Shown here piece after piece: positions 17,784 to 25,263 of a DNA stretch of 64,000 bases. The notes under the pieces were generated by a model. The model was not told the origin of the DNA. It worked only from the letters and a program-made list of their open reading frames with translations, and searched no databases. Both the position numbers and the translations under genes were made by a program. The stretch's first letter is position 1. Each line of letters begins with the position of its first letter. Source of the DNA: an uncultured Bacteroidales bacterium (lineage in GTDB: Bacteria > Bacteroidota > Bacteroidia > Bacteroidales > F082). The stretch lies in assembly GCA_900317055.1 (NCBI GenBank), contig ONFF01000002.1:124001-188000 (forward strand), read 5' to 3'.

Positions 17784-18668
17784 TTATTGCATCATGCCTC
17801 TTGCTCCTTCGTAGGAGCAGCTTTGCGCTCCTATACATTGGGCTGCGTTGAGGGCCTCAGCAATGGCGATGGGCGTAAAATGGAATATCTCGTGTTTTTC
17901 TTTGTCCTTATAGAGTTCGTTGATCAAGGCAGCAGCCGTCCAGTCGCCAGCACCTGCTGTGTCAACCACGTTGTCGTTCACCATAGGCTCCAGATGCGTC
18001 CAGCCCGAATTGAGCCGATAGGTCAAGCCTTGCGCTCCCCGGGTCTGGATGAAGAGTTTGTCCTCCACATCGTCGAACTGATGATAATCCTTAATCCTCT
18101 GATCGGAAAACTTGATCACGTCAGCCACCTCAACACATTTATTGAACGTCTTCACGTCGCCTCCACGGCTGGAAGGCTCGAAGAATACAGCCGAACCTTT
18201 TTCCTTGAACGTATCGGCCAGTCTCAATATGGCAGGCGAAACCCTGTCGAAGAAAAACACTTTGGGAACAAAGTCAATCCTGGCAATGACATCATTGGTC
18301 TGCTTCAAGGTAAGCGACTTGAAATCCAGATAGAAGCGACCCATATTGTTGCGCGACTCGAACCGATGGGTTGGCACACCGTCTTTATTGATGAAGTTGC
18401 GCTGCACGATGACAGGGGTCTTGCCATCGCTGGTGGAGATAAAGTCGGTATGGACGCTGTTTTTCTTCATATCCGCAAGAAGCCGTGCGGTATCTTTCGT
18501 GCCGTCGAGACGGGCAATGGGGAAAGCATCCCATCCCATGTGGGCGAGAATCATCATCACATTGCCGCAAGTGCCTCCCACATAATAGGACACGGGGAGC
18601 CGCTCGCCATCGCGAATCAAGACATCGAGGCTGATGAGGCCGGCTCCGAGGATGATGTTGTCTGACAT
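17784..18668 (-). CDS. PfkB-family sugar/nucleoside kinase
   Basis: A 294-residue ribokinase-fold kinase. YYVGGTCGNVMMILAHMGW (about 27-45) is the sugar-binding region, and DTAGAGDWTAAALI (from about residue 236) is the PfkB signature with the catalytic aspartate in GAGD. The C-terminus SYEGARGMMQ matches the nucleotide-lid end of the family. It is the last gene of the 17.8-28.7 kb operon, 88 bases after the RloB-like gene. A PfkB kinase next to a SIS-HAD fusion and a PRTase suggests processing of a phosphorylated sugar or nucleoside. The substrate is unknown. Confidence 0.85.
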   Translation of the reverse strand: MSDNIILGAGLISLDVLIRDGERLPVSYYVGGTCGNVMMILAHMGWDAFPIARLDGTKDTARLLADMKKNSVHTDFISTSDGKTPVIVQRNFINKDGVPTHRFESRNNMGRFYLDFKSLTLKQTNDVIARIDFVPKVFFFDRVSPAILRLADTFKEKGSAVFFEPSSRGGDVKTFNKCVEVADVIKFSDQRIKDYHQFDDVEDKLFIQTRGAQGLTYRLNSGWTHLEPMVNDNVVDTAGAGDWTAAALINELYKDKEKHEIFHFTPIAIAEALNAAQCIGAQSCSYEGARGMMQ

Positions 18669-18670
18669 AA

Positions 18671-18765
18671 AGTTTAAAGTTAATAGTTTATGGTTTATAG
18701 TCAGTGGAGAGTGTATAGTTTAAAAGTTTAAGAGTTTAGAGTTTAGGGTTTAAGGGTCAAAGTTC
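18671..18765. repeat. TTTAGAGTTGAGAG-family repeat between RloB-like and PfkB genes
   Basis: A run of AAGTTTAAAG, TTTATAGTCAGTGGAGAGTG and AGAGTTTAGAGTTTAGG units on the plus strand. It occupies the whole gap and overlaps the end of the RloB-like gene, so it may contribute the last codons of that gene. It belongs to the same family as copies at 33.7, 34.9, 39.2 and 41.6 kb. Confidence 0.65.
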
Positions 18766-19803
18766 AATTATGCTGTTATTATTGCCCTCGGTCAGCATAA
18801 AGGCTATGGCATTATTGGGAATCATCAGCCGACAGGAATCCCCGCCTGGCTGAAGCAACACTCTGCCATTGGATGAGATGACCGACAAGTCATTATCCAA
18901 GAATGCGCCTTGACCTTCAGGAATAATCACCGTCACATTACCCTCATTAGTCATCACCAGCTCATTATTGTCATGAATTACCCTAATTTCGCTGCCACTA
19001 TACCTCATTAATGAGTTTATACTATACCAACGGTACTCTACTGTGACGCCAAGCATCCGGGCCACCAACATATCGACATCCGTATAGGGATTGCTGACCC
19101 ACACCGCTGTCTGCGACCTATAGCGCAACCATGCCGCATTGATCATTGCATTCTTTATTCTGGGAAGGCTGTAGGTTTTAAAAATATCCTTTTTGCCTTT
19201 TGAATAGTCGGTTATATAGTGTTGTTGTCTCAGTCTGCCTCCGATGCAATCCGTTCCGTGGCAATCTCCATCACCAGCGGCAGACGAACCGCATCGGATT
19301 TCCTTGTTGTCAGCCTTGCACTCAGAATGCTGAAACGGTTGTGGGCAACGCTCGAAATGGGCCAGCAGCCACTCTTCGAACGAATAGGACGAGAAGGCGA
19401 TGCCCACATTGGCTTGTTTTGCATAACGGAAGGCATCCTCATGGGCGGGATGCTGGTCGCAGTCGAAAACCGCCCATCCCTCAGCATAACCGTCCTCTTG
19501 CATAAAGAGAACCGTCTCCCTGACATAGCGTGTCGGTTGCGCACAATAGAGATTATAATCCTCAGCATTGTCCTCGTATTTGCAATAGTAGTGGTATTGA
19601 GGCACGTTAGACAACTTCCTTGCCAGGTGGTTGCGTTTGGGATTCTTCCGGTCAATCCTTTCCTCCGGCACGGGAACCACCTTGATGGCACAATAGCGGT
19701 CGGGCTGATGCGCCATGACATACTCTTTCAGGTCGGTGAAATACTGATACTCCGTATCGGTGCCTTCACAGACGATGACCAGGTTGTTGCTATGCGTCCT
19801 CAT
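18757..19803 (-). CDS. RloB/AbiLii-like TOPRIM-type protein
   Basis: About 348 residues from the ATG of MRTHSNNLVIVCEGTDTEYQ at 19803. This start overlaps the ATPase stop by 14 bases and puts the family motif CEGTDTEYQYF at the N-terminus; an ATG 18 codons upstream is less likely. WAVFDCDQHP supplies the D-x-D of a TOPRIM-like metal site, and SNPYTDVDMLV matches the conserved end of the RloB domain. Two oddities: a cysteine-containing insert near the middle (CGSSAAGDGDCHGTDCIGG), and a C-terminal extension of about 90 residues beyond the usual domain end. It would be the nuclease-like partner of the AbiL-type ATPase. Confidence 0.75.
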   Translation of the reverse strand: MRTHSNNLVIVCEGTDTEYQYFTDLKEYVMAHQPDRYCAIKVVPVPEERIDRKNPKRNHLARKLSNVPQYHYYCKYEDNAEDYNLYCAQPTRYVRETVLFMQEDGYAEGWAVFDCDQHPAHEDAFRYAKQANVGIAFSSYSFEEWLLAHFERCPQPFQHSECKADNKEIRCGSSAAGDGDCHGTDCIGGRLRQQHYITDYSKGKKDIFKTYSLPRIKNAMINAAWLRYRSQTAVWVSNPYTDVDMLVARMLGVTVEYRWYSINSLMRYSGSEIRVIHDNNELVMTNEGNVTVIIPEGQGAFLDNDLSVISSNGRVLLQPGGDSCRLMIPNNAIAFMLTEGNNNSIIEL

Positions 19804-21103
19804 TGCCACCGTCGTTTGAGAACACTTGTTCGATGTCCTTGAAATTCGGCAACGCACCGAATCGACCCGACCGGTACCACTCGTCGAAAGGCAGCACTAT
19901 GCTAACATCCTCGAAATCCTGCACCGAGTACAGTTCCGACTGGCCATGTTCTCCCTTCTGCGCCAACCATATCTGGTCGGCCCGCATAAGGTTATCGCCT
20001 ATAATGGAGACATCGTGCGTTGTGAACAACAACTGTGCGTTGTTGGGGTTGGTTTTCTCGCTGTGGAAAAGGCGCACCAGCATGCGGAAAAGCAAAGGGT
20101 GCATGGCCACATTCATCTCGTCGTAAACGAGCATACCCCCGCTGTTCAGCACATTCAACACATTGGTACCGACGCTGAACAGGTTTTTGGTGCCTGTTGA
20201 CTCAATGCCAATGGGAAATCCGACATTAATCCCGTTGCCTTTATGCACAAACACGAATTCCCATCTGTTTTGGGCTATGAATGACTTCCTCACTTCAGCT
20301 GGAATCGAATCAGGGAAGTTAAACTCTGAATCGTCGTGTTGGCGCATCTTGATGTCTTGGATGTTGCCGTCGGCCACCATCATCAACTTTTTCAGCTGTT
20401 GGAAGATGCGGCTTTGTTCACTCTTCAGGATATTTCCAGCCACTGAGCTATTGTTTAGACTCATGTCCAAAGCGCTGTCAACCATCTCGCTCTGGATGCC
20501 TCGCAGTTCGCCATACACGTTTTGCAGGCCATTAGCCTCGCGCGTTCCAAGTTCCGACATTATCAACTGGTTAGGCAGAGGATTCATGTTTGAAAGGTCG
20601 AACGTTGTGCTCCGCCATCCCTCGCCAAAAGACATATTGTAACTATTCTTCCCAACATCGAAAGTGCGGCTGAAAACCAGCAATTCATTCCCCAAGACAA
20701 TCTCATTCAGCACTTCGACCAGAAACATCTGATGGTTAAAAGTGATGGAGTAGCTGTACTCGCGTTTCTCCACAACAAACAGCACTGTAATAGATGATGG
20801 TTTCTCGCGGCACTCTTTGTCCAACAAAAAGGGCTGGTACACAGGCACACCTCTCTTCACGTCAAAGTTCCTCGAGTTGGCAACTAGGTAGCTGACATCG
20901 CTAAAAGCACGAGCAATGTTGCTCTTGCCCGACGCATTGGGGCCGAGGATTGAGGCCGACTTCAACAGACGCAGGCTGGTGCCGTCTTCCAATTGCAATA
21001 CCGCAATGCTGTCGGCATTAAAATCATTCTCCAACGCTTCAAAAGTCAACGACGCTTCATCTTTATATGAACGGTAATTCTTAACTTTAACTTCAACTAT
21101 CAT
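19790..21103 (-). CDS. AbiL/RloA-like AAA (SMC/ABC-type) ATPase
   Basis: A 437-residue ATPase. SASILGPNASGKSNIARAFS is the Walker A (about residues 51-70), ESTGTKNLFSVG resembles a signature motif, and GGMLVYDEMNVAMHPLLF is the Walker B with the following D-loop region. The start MIVEVKVKNYRSYKDEASL is typical of the AAA_15/21 abortive-infection group. With the overlapping RloB-like gene it forms an AbiLi-AbiLii-like pair, known as a phage-defence unit. It starts 91 bases after the upstream Rossmann-like gene, within an otherwise tightly overlapping operon, so the pair may have been inserted there. Confidence 0.82.
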   Translation of the reverse strand: MIVEVKVKNYRSYKDEASLTFEALENDFNADSIAVLQLEDGTSLRLLKSASILGPNASGKSNIARAFSDVSYLVANSRNFDVKRGVPVYQPFLLDKECREKPSSITVLFVVEKREYSYSITFNHQMFLVEVLNEIVLGNELLVFSRTFDVGKNSYNMSFGEGWRSTTFDLSNMNPLPNQLIMSELGTREANGLQNVYGELRGIQSEMVDSALDMSLNNSSVAGNILKSEQSRIFQQLKKLMMVADGNIQDIKMRQHDDSEFNFPDSIPAEVRKSFIAQNRWEFVFVHKGNGINVGFPIGIESTGTKNLFSVGTNVLNVLNSGGMLVYDEMNVAMHPLLFRMLVRLFHSEKTNPNNAQLLFTTHDVSIIGDNLMRADQIWLAQKGEHGQSELYSVQDFEDVSIVLPFDEWYRSGRFGALPNFKDIEQVFSNDGGNEDA

Positions 21104-21194
21104 TGTATGTCTAATATTTTCAAAACAAATCTGTTTAATCTGTAATCAAGATAAGTTAACGCCTTACTCTTGTGGTTTATTGTGGGTTTAAAGA

Positions 21195-22268
21195 TCACGA
21201 TTCAGAATAGGCATCGCCTGTGATCCAGAGGAGGAAGGTGGTACTCTTTTTGTTTATTTCTTCGAAATTGCGGACATCGATGCCGTAGTCACGGCTGATG
21301 ACATTATAAATGGCCACTTCGTCTTTGTTTTCCATGGCAGTGAGCAGGGCTCCCACAGAGAGCAGTTTGCTCGACAGCAGGGCTATGCCGTAGCAGGCCC
21401 TGCGGTTCACCTTACTAAGGATTTCGTCTTCCGACTTAATGAAGCGTGAAAGCATCTTGTACAACTCAAATGGGTTACGCTCGTGGGCATAGATGATGTT
21501 TTCCTTTGCGTCCTCGCGTTGGAACAGTTCCTTATACTCCTTGATGATGGAGTCGGTGCGGAAGGGGTCGAGTGCAGGATAAGGCACCACTGGGAAGTCT
21601 TCATCGGGTGAGAAATGCTCGGATATTTTGTTCCATTTCACCGTTCCGTTCTCTCCCAACAACGAAATCAAAAGCCTCAGCCTGTCGGGTTCAGCCTCCA
21701 AACCTATGCCGGGATTGAAGCCAATCATGGGTTCCAAGTCCTCGACAAAGTTGCGATACGTGATGCTTTTGTCAATCTCGGCATTCTCAGAAACCACTAT
21801 GAACAGGTTGCGCTTGCCAGTACATTTGCTGATGTTTTTCACCAAATTGAAATAAAGCACACGGGGCAAGGCACTGATGTCAACCAAGATATTGTCGTAA
21901 CCGGTTATTAAGTCGGCTATTTCCTTGTTCATGAACTTAACGCCTCGGTTCAAATCTTTTCCATCCCCCACTTTCAACTTATATTCCTTGAACGGGATCG
22001 AATGGTCGGCAATCAACTGGGTTCTCAGCTCAATATTCTTGGCCACCATATCGGTGTTGGGTGAATTGCGTCGGTCGCCATGAACGATGCTGAGGCAGTC
22101 AAATTCCAAACGAGCTTCGGAAAAAGCCTTGAGCACATTGTTCATACGGGGGTCGAAGCCCTCGCCCATGATGAGCAAGGTCTTGCCTGCCGGGCGGTCG
22201 GGATCGTTCCAGAACGCCACCACCTGCTCGTTGCCTTCAATCATTACATACGAATCCCAATTTCCCAT
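21195..22268 (-). CDS. Rossmann-like protein of unknown function in the PRTase/ORC-ATPase operon
   Basis: 357 residues, not a family I can name. KTLLIMGEGFDPRMNNVLKA (about 29-48) looks like the first strand-loop-helix of a Rossmann-like fold. YDNILVDISALPRVLYFNLV (about 124-143) reads like a second such unit, and RNLFIVVSENAEID a third. The remainder is mostly helical with no membrane segment. The overlap with the ATPase gene is 25 bases if the ATG at 22268 is used; an ATG at 22244 would make a TAATG stop-start junction and is equally attractive. It could be a nucleotide-binding sensor or a nucleotide-processing enzyme. Confidence 0.6.
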   Translation of the reverse strand: MGNWDSYVMIEGNEQVVAFWNDPDRPAGKTLLIMGEGFDPRMNNVLKAFSEARLEFDCLSIVHGDRRNSPNTDMVAKNIELRTQLIADHSIPFKEYKLKVGDGKDLNRGVKFMNKEIADLITGYDNILVDISALPRVLYFNLVKNISKCTGKRNLFIVVSENAEIDKSITYRNFVEDLEPMIGFNPGIGLEAEPDRLRLLISLLGENGTVKWNKISEHFSPDEDFPVVPYPALDPFRTDSIIKEYKELFQREDAKENIIYAHERNPFELYKMLSRFIKSEDEILSKVNRRACYGIALLSSKLLSVGALLTAMENKDEVAIYNVISRDYGIDVRNFEEINKKSTTFLLWITGDAYSES

Positions 22269-24124
22269 TTTTCATCTTCTTTAATCCAATCTTCCAACTC
22301 TTTGAAGGTGAGCTTGCGCCATCCTCCATAGTTCAGTGGCAATGAAAATGCTCCGCATATCCACCTGTTGAGGTAGAACACAATCCACTCCTTATCCTTC
22401 TCCCCTTGCTTGGTCTCCCGTGTAAACAAGAAGTTATTGGCAAGGCACACTTTCAACACATATCCCAACTTGGAGTCGTCCATCGTATCGAAGGTGCTGC
22501 CGAAAAGCGTCTCGGCATCGCGAATGGCAAAACCTGTCACAACACCGTAGGATGAGCCAATCTGCAAAGTCTGGCTACGACAAAAGCCTCCCAAATTATT
22601 GAGGAAGGTATAAACACTCTTACCGTGTTCGTTGAAGATACGCTTCATTTTGCTCTTGCACTCCTCCTTGATGAGTTTGTCCTGAGAGGCGGCATTGAGC
22701 ATCAAGGCCTTGCGGGGGCGTAGCAACTTTTGGGTAAGCAATTGTTCGTAAAGCACATTGCAGAAGCCGATGAACTGTTCTGTATTGTTCGGTGAGAGGT
22801 CTTTCAAACACTCCGTTCCGTAATACATCGGGTGGTTGAACACTGCGGGAATGATTTGCTGCGCAATCTTTACCACATCGGCCTTCACCCTCTCATCATA
22901 ACTGTTCCGCTCATAAGGGAAGATAGGAAAGCCTGTCTTTGACTCACGCTGGGCAAACAGCATCACCGCAAAGGTCTGCTCGGCTTTGTCCTGAAGGGTT
23001 TCAACATTCTCATCGATATAGCCCAGCAACTCGTCATACAGAATTTGGCTTACCGCGTTGATGTGTTTCCTGCCGTAATTGATGATAGCCTCATAGTCGC
23101 TGTCAGTAAGTATGGAAGCTTGCTCTAGCGAATTGGCAAGCTTGATGTCGTGTCTTGACAGGTTGGAGCGTTTGTCCATGATACTTCCCAGCATTTTCTC
23201 AAACTTATTGTCGGTTCCGAGGTGGATGCTGTTGTAATCGCGCCCTATCATATCGGTTTTAGGCATCAGTTCCTCATAGGTGAACTTGTCGTAACGCATG
23301 GCCAGCCACACCGTGTTGGTGATGCGGGTTTCCACTAGTTCTTGGCGTAGGAAGTCAAGCTGTGTCTTCGAAAGCTTATGGCAATCGTCGAGCTGGAATA
23401 TGAATTCATCCACAATAGGTTTACCCAGGATGGTGAAATTAGAGGCATGAAGATCTTTCAATATAAAGAGCGAATCGTGTCCGTTGCTTTCGTCGATGGT
23501 ATCGTAAGTCTCGATAATTCCCGTAATCTTGCGTTCGATACTGGCTGCCCAGTCGAAAAGTTCCTTAGCTGTGTGGGGGGCGGGATTGGGGGCAAACTTA
23601 TTAGAAAAATCCAATGATGGGGTAAACGCAATCTCGTCAAGTTGATTGTATTCAAAACTTTTCGAATCCTGCAAAGTTTTCAATTCTTGAAGCGCCTTGA
23701 TTGCCACCAACGTAAAGCGGGCATTGAGCAAAGCAAAGAGCAGCCTACGGGCTTGCGGTTTGGTGAACACCTCCTCGTCTTCAAGGTCGGCATAGCTTCG
23801 GTTGGTTAGCAGGTAGGCACCGCATTTCAGAATCTTGTTGCCACTCACCACGCCCATGCTCTTCAGTGCCTTGTATAACTTGTCGTTTTCCTTGCGGTTG
23901 TTGCTTACCTTATACAAAACAGACGGAGAGAAACAGCGCAGCATGGTGGTCTTGCCTCCGCCAGGAGCACTGCAAATATAAGTGAGGTTGTTCCACAATG
24001 CACCCCTGTCACTGTAGTCTTTCAGTGGATACAAGGTGTCATCGGAAAGAAGACTGATGAACACGTCATCTGAAGTCATCTTTTCGGACGCTCTCATATT
24101 AAAGGGGTTGTCATACTGCTGCAT
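22244..24124 (-). CDS. ORC/Cdc6-type AAA+ ATPase of a conflict-type operon
   Basis: About 626 residues. TYICSAPGGGKTTMLRCFSP (about 48-67) is the Walker A with its arginine/phenylalanine context, and FIFQLDDCHKLSKTQLDFL is a Walker B of the FxxDDxH form typical of ORC/Cdc6-like and STAND-type ATPases. No nuclease or TIR domain is visible. The ATG at 24124 (MQQYDNPFNMRASEK), 2 bases after the PRTase stop, is preferred over a TTG two codons upstream. It may act as a sensor or remodeller. The pairing with a PRTase-like gene matches a neighbourhood type described in computational surveys of bacterial conflict systems, as I remember them. Confidence 0.7.
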   Translation of the reverse strand: MQQYDNPFNMRASEKMTSDDVFISLLSDDTLYPLKDYSDRGALWNNLTYICSAPGGGKTTMLRCFSPSVLYKVSNNRKENDKLYKALKSMGVVSGNKILKCGAYLLTNRSYADLEDEEVFTKPQARRLLFALLNARFTLVAIKALQELKTLQDSKSFEYNQLDEIAFTPSLDFSNKFAPNPAPHTAKELFDWAASIERKITGIIETYDTIDESNGHDSLFILKDLHASNFTILGKPIVDEFIFQLDDCHKLSKTQLDFLRQELVETRITNTVWLAMRYDKFTYEELMPKTDMIGRDYNSIHLGTDNKFEKMLGSIMDKRSNLSRHDIKLANSLEQASILTDSDYEAIINYGRKHINAVSQILYDELLGYIDENVETLQDKAEQTFAVMLFAQRESKTGFPIFPYERNSYDERVKADVVKIAQQIIPAVFNHPMYYGTECLKDLSPNNTEQFIGFCNVLYEQLLTQKLLRPRKALMLNAASQDKLIKEECKSKMKRIFNEHGKSVYTFLNNLGGFCRSQTLQIGSSYGVVTGFAIRDAETLFGSTFDTMDDSKLGYVLKVCLANNFLFTRETKQGEKDKEWIVFYLNRWICGAFSLPLNYGGWRKLTFKELEDWIKEDEKWEIGIRM

Positions 24125-24126
24125 AA

Positions 24127-25263
24127 TCAATGGCGTGTTATTCTGTAAAACAACGGGTAAAGCGGTTGTTTATTATCTTTTTTTTCGGGCTGCCAAATGA
24201 TAGGCAGCGAATTGTTGGGCGTATTATGGTTAAGCACCACGGTCAGGGCACACTGCTTGTAGCCCAAATAGTATCTCTTTTCGGCATCGTCGGAATAGCT
24301 GTTCTTGTAAGCATCGGAGAGGGCATCTTCGTGAATATAGCATTTTTTGCTAATGACGAAGAGCATATCCTTAGCTTCCTGCTCCTGATGGTTGGTGAAC
24401 TTGGCATCTTCATCGAGTGTCTGAATGCAATCCACCTCTATCTTTAAGCTTTCGTGCTGCTGCATAAATTGCGCCAGCATCTCCCGGATATAGGACAATG
24501 CGTTCTTGGTGGCAATGAGGAAGTAGAGGTGTATCACATAGCCGTCGGCCAACAACTTCTTGAATCTATCGCTGTTTTCCAACACTTTAAAGAAAGTGGG
24601 TAGCTTACCAGAAAATCCGCCATCGTCTTTCACACGAATGAACGAGGTGCCGCTTGCGGTGAAATCATCCACCAGCACAATGGATTCGAACTTCTTCTCC
24701 TCGTCATTTACCAAATCGTCGCTTTTCCCCAGTTCCTTGACGAGGTCATCTATCTTGTTGTCATCGGGATAATAGTTGGTCAGCACTTGGTCGTTATTCA
24801 GATAACTGTTGCGACGGATGATATCGATATGCGAGCCGTCGCTGAGGCCAATGAACAAAGTTTTTCTTTTATGTAACTTGAACTCCTGTGAATTATCAAA
24901 CAACTGGTAGTTGAATTTGTTGACAAGCTGGCCTTTCTGCTTGAAATCACCCACAACCTTTTCCCTAATCAACGGGATGATCTTGGTGTTGTAGAGCAGG
25001 TCGATCAAATGCGAAATCTGGTTGGAGTTGATGTAAATGATATACTTCTTCACAAAGTCGTACATCAATTGCCTTTCCTCCTCTTTGAACTGACTGAGCC
25101 AGAGATAGAAATTGCCCACGAACTTGATACCTGGCATAAACTGGTCGTAGGAGTCGTACTTGATGTCGGCCATGAGGTCAATTTCCTTTAACCTCTCTGT
25201 CGCCTCAATATCGTCCCAGTTCATTAACTGCGCCAGAAATTGTTTCGCCAGATTGAATCTCAT
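24127..25263 (-). CDS. Phosphoribosyltransferase-like protein (PRTase of conflict-element type)
   Basis: 378 residues. ESIVLVDDFTASGTSFIR (about 193-210) is an intact type I PRTase PRPP-binding loop (VDD..ASGT). LFIGLSDGSHIDIIRRNS (about 136-153) would be an earlier strand-loop of the same fold. The N-terminal ~110 residues are helical and specific to this family. The C-terminus NHNTPNNSLPIIW is a conserved tail I associate with PRTases next to ORC/Cdc6-like ATPases. The start overlaps the SIS-HAD gene by 4 bases (ATGA). It could transfer or release phosphoribosyl groups on a base or nucleotide; substrate unknown. Confidence 0.72.
   Translation of the reverse strand: MRFNLAKQFLAQLMNWDDIEATERLKEIDLMADIKYDSYDQFMPGIKFVGNFYLWLSQFKEEERQLMYDFVKKYIIYINSNQISHLIDLLYNTKIIPLIREKVVGDFKQKGQLVNKFNYQLFDNSQEFKLHKRKTLFIGLSDGSHIDIIRRNSYLNNDQVLTNYYPDDNKIDDLVKELGKSDDLVNDEEKKFESIVLVDDFTASGTSFIRVKDDGGFSGKLPTFFKVLENSDRFKKLLADGYVIHLYFLIATKNALSYIREMLAQFMQQHESLKIEVDCIQTLDEDAKFTNHQEQEAKDMLFVISKKCYIHEDALSDAYKNSYSDDAEKRYYLGYKQCALTVVLNHNTPNNSLPIIWQPEKKDNKQPLYPLFYRITRH

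Noticed and set aside
17616-18665. Long open frame on the plus strand opposite the PfkB gene
   Set aside because: It mirrors the coding frame of a G/C-rich gene with clear family motifs on the other strand, has no recognisable motif, and lacks its own spacing context.
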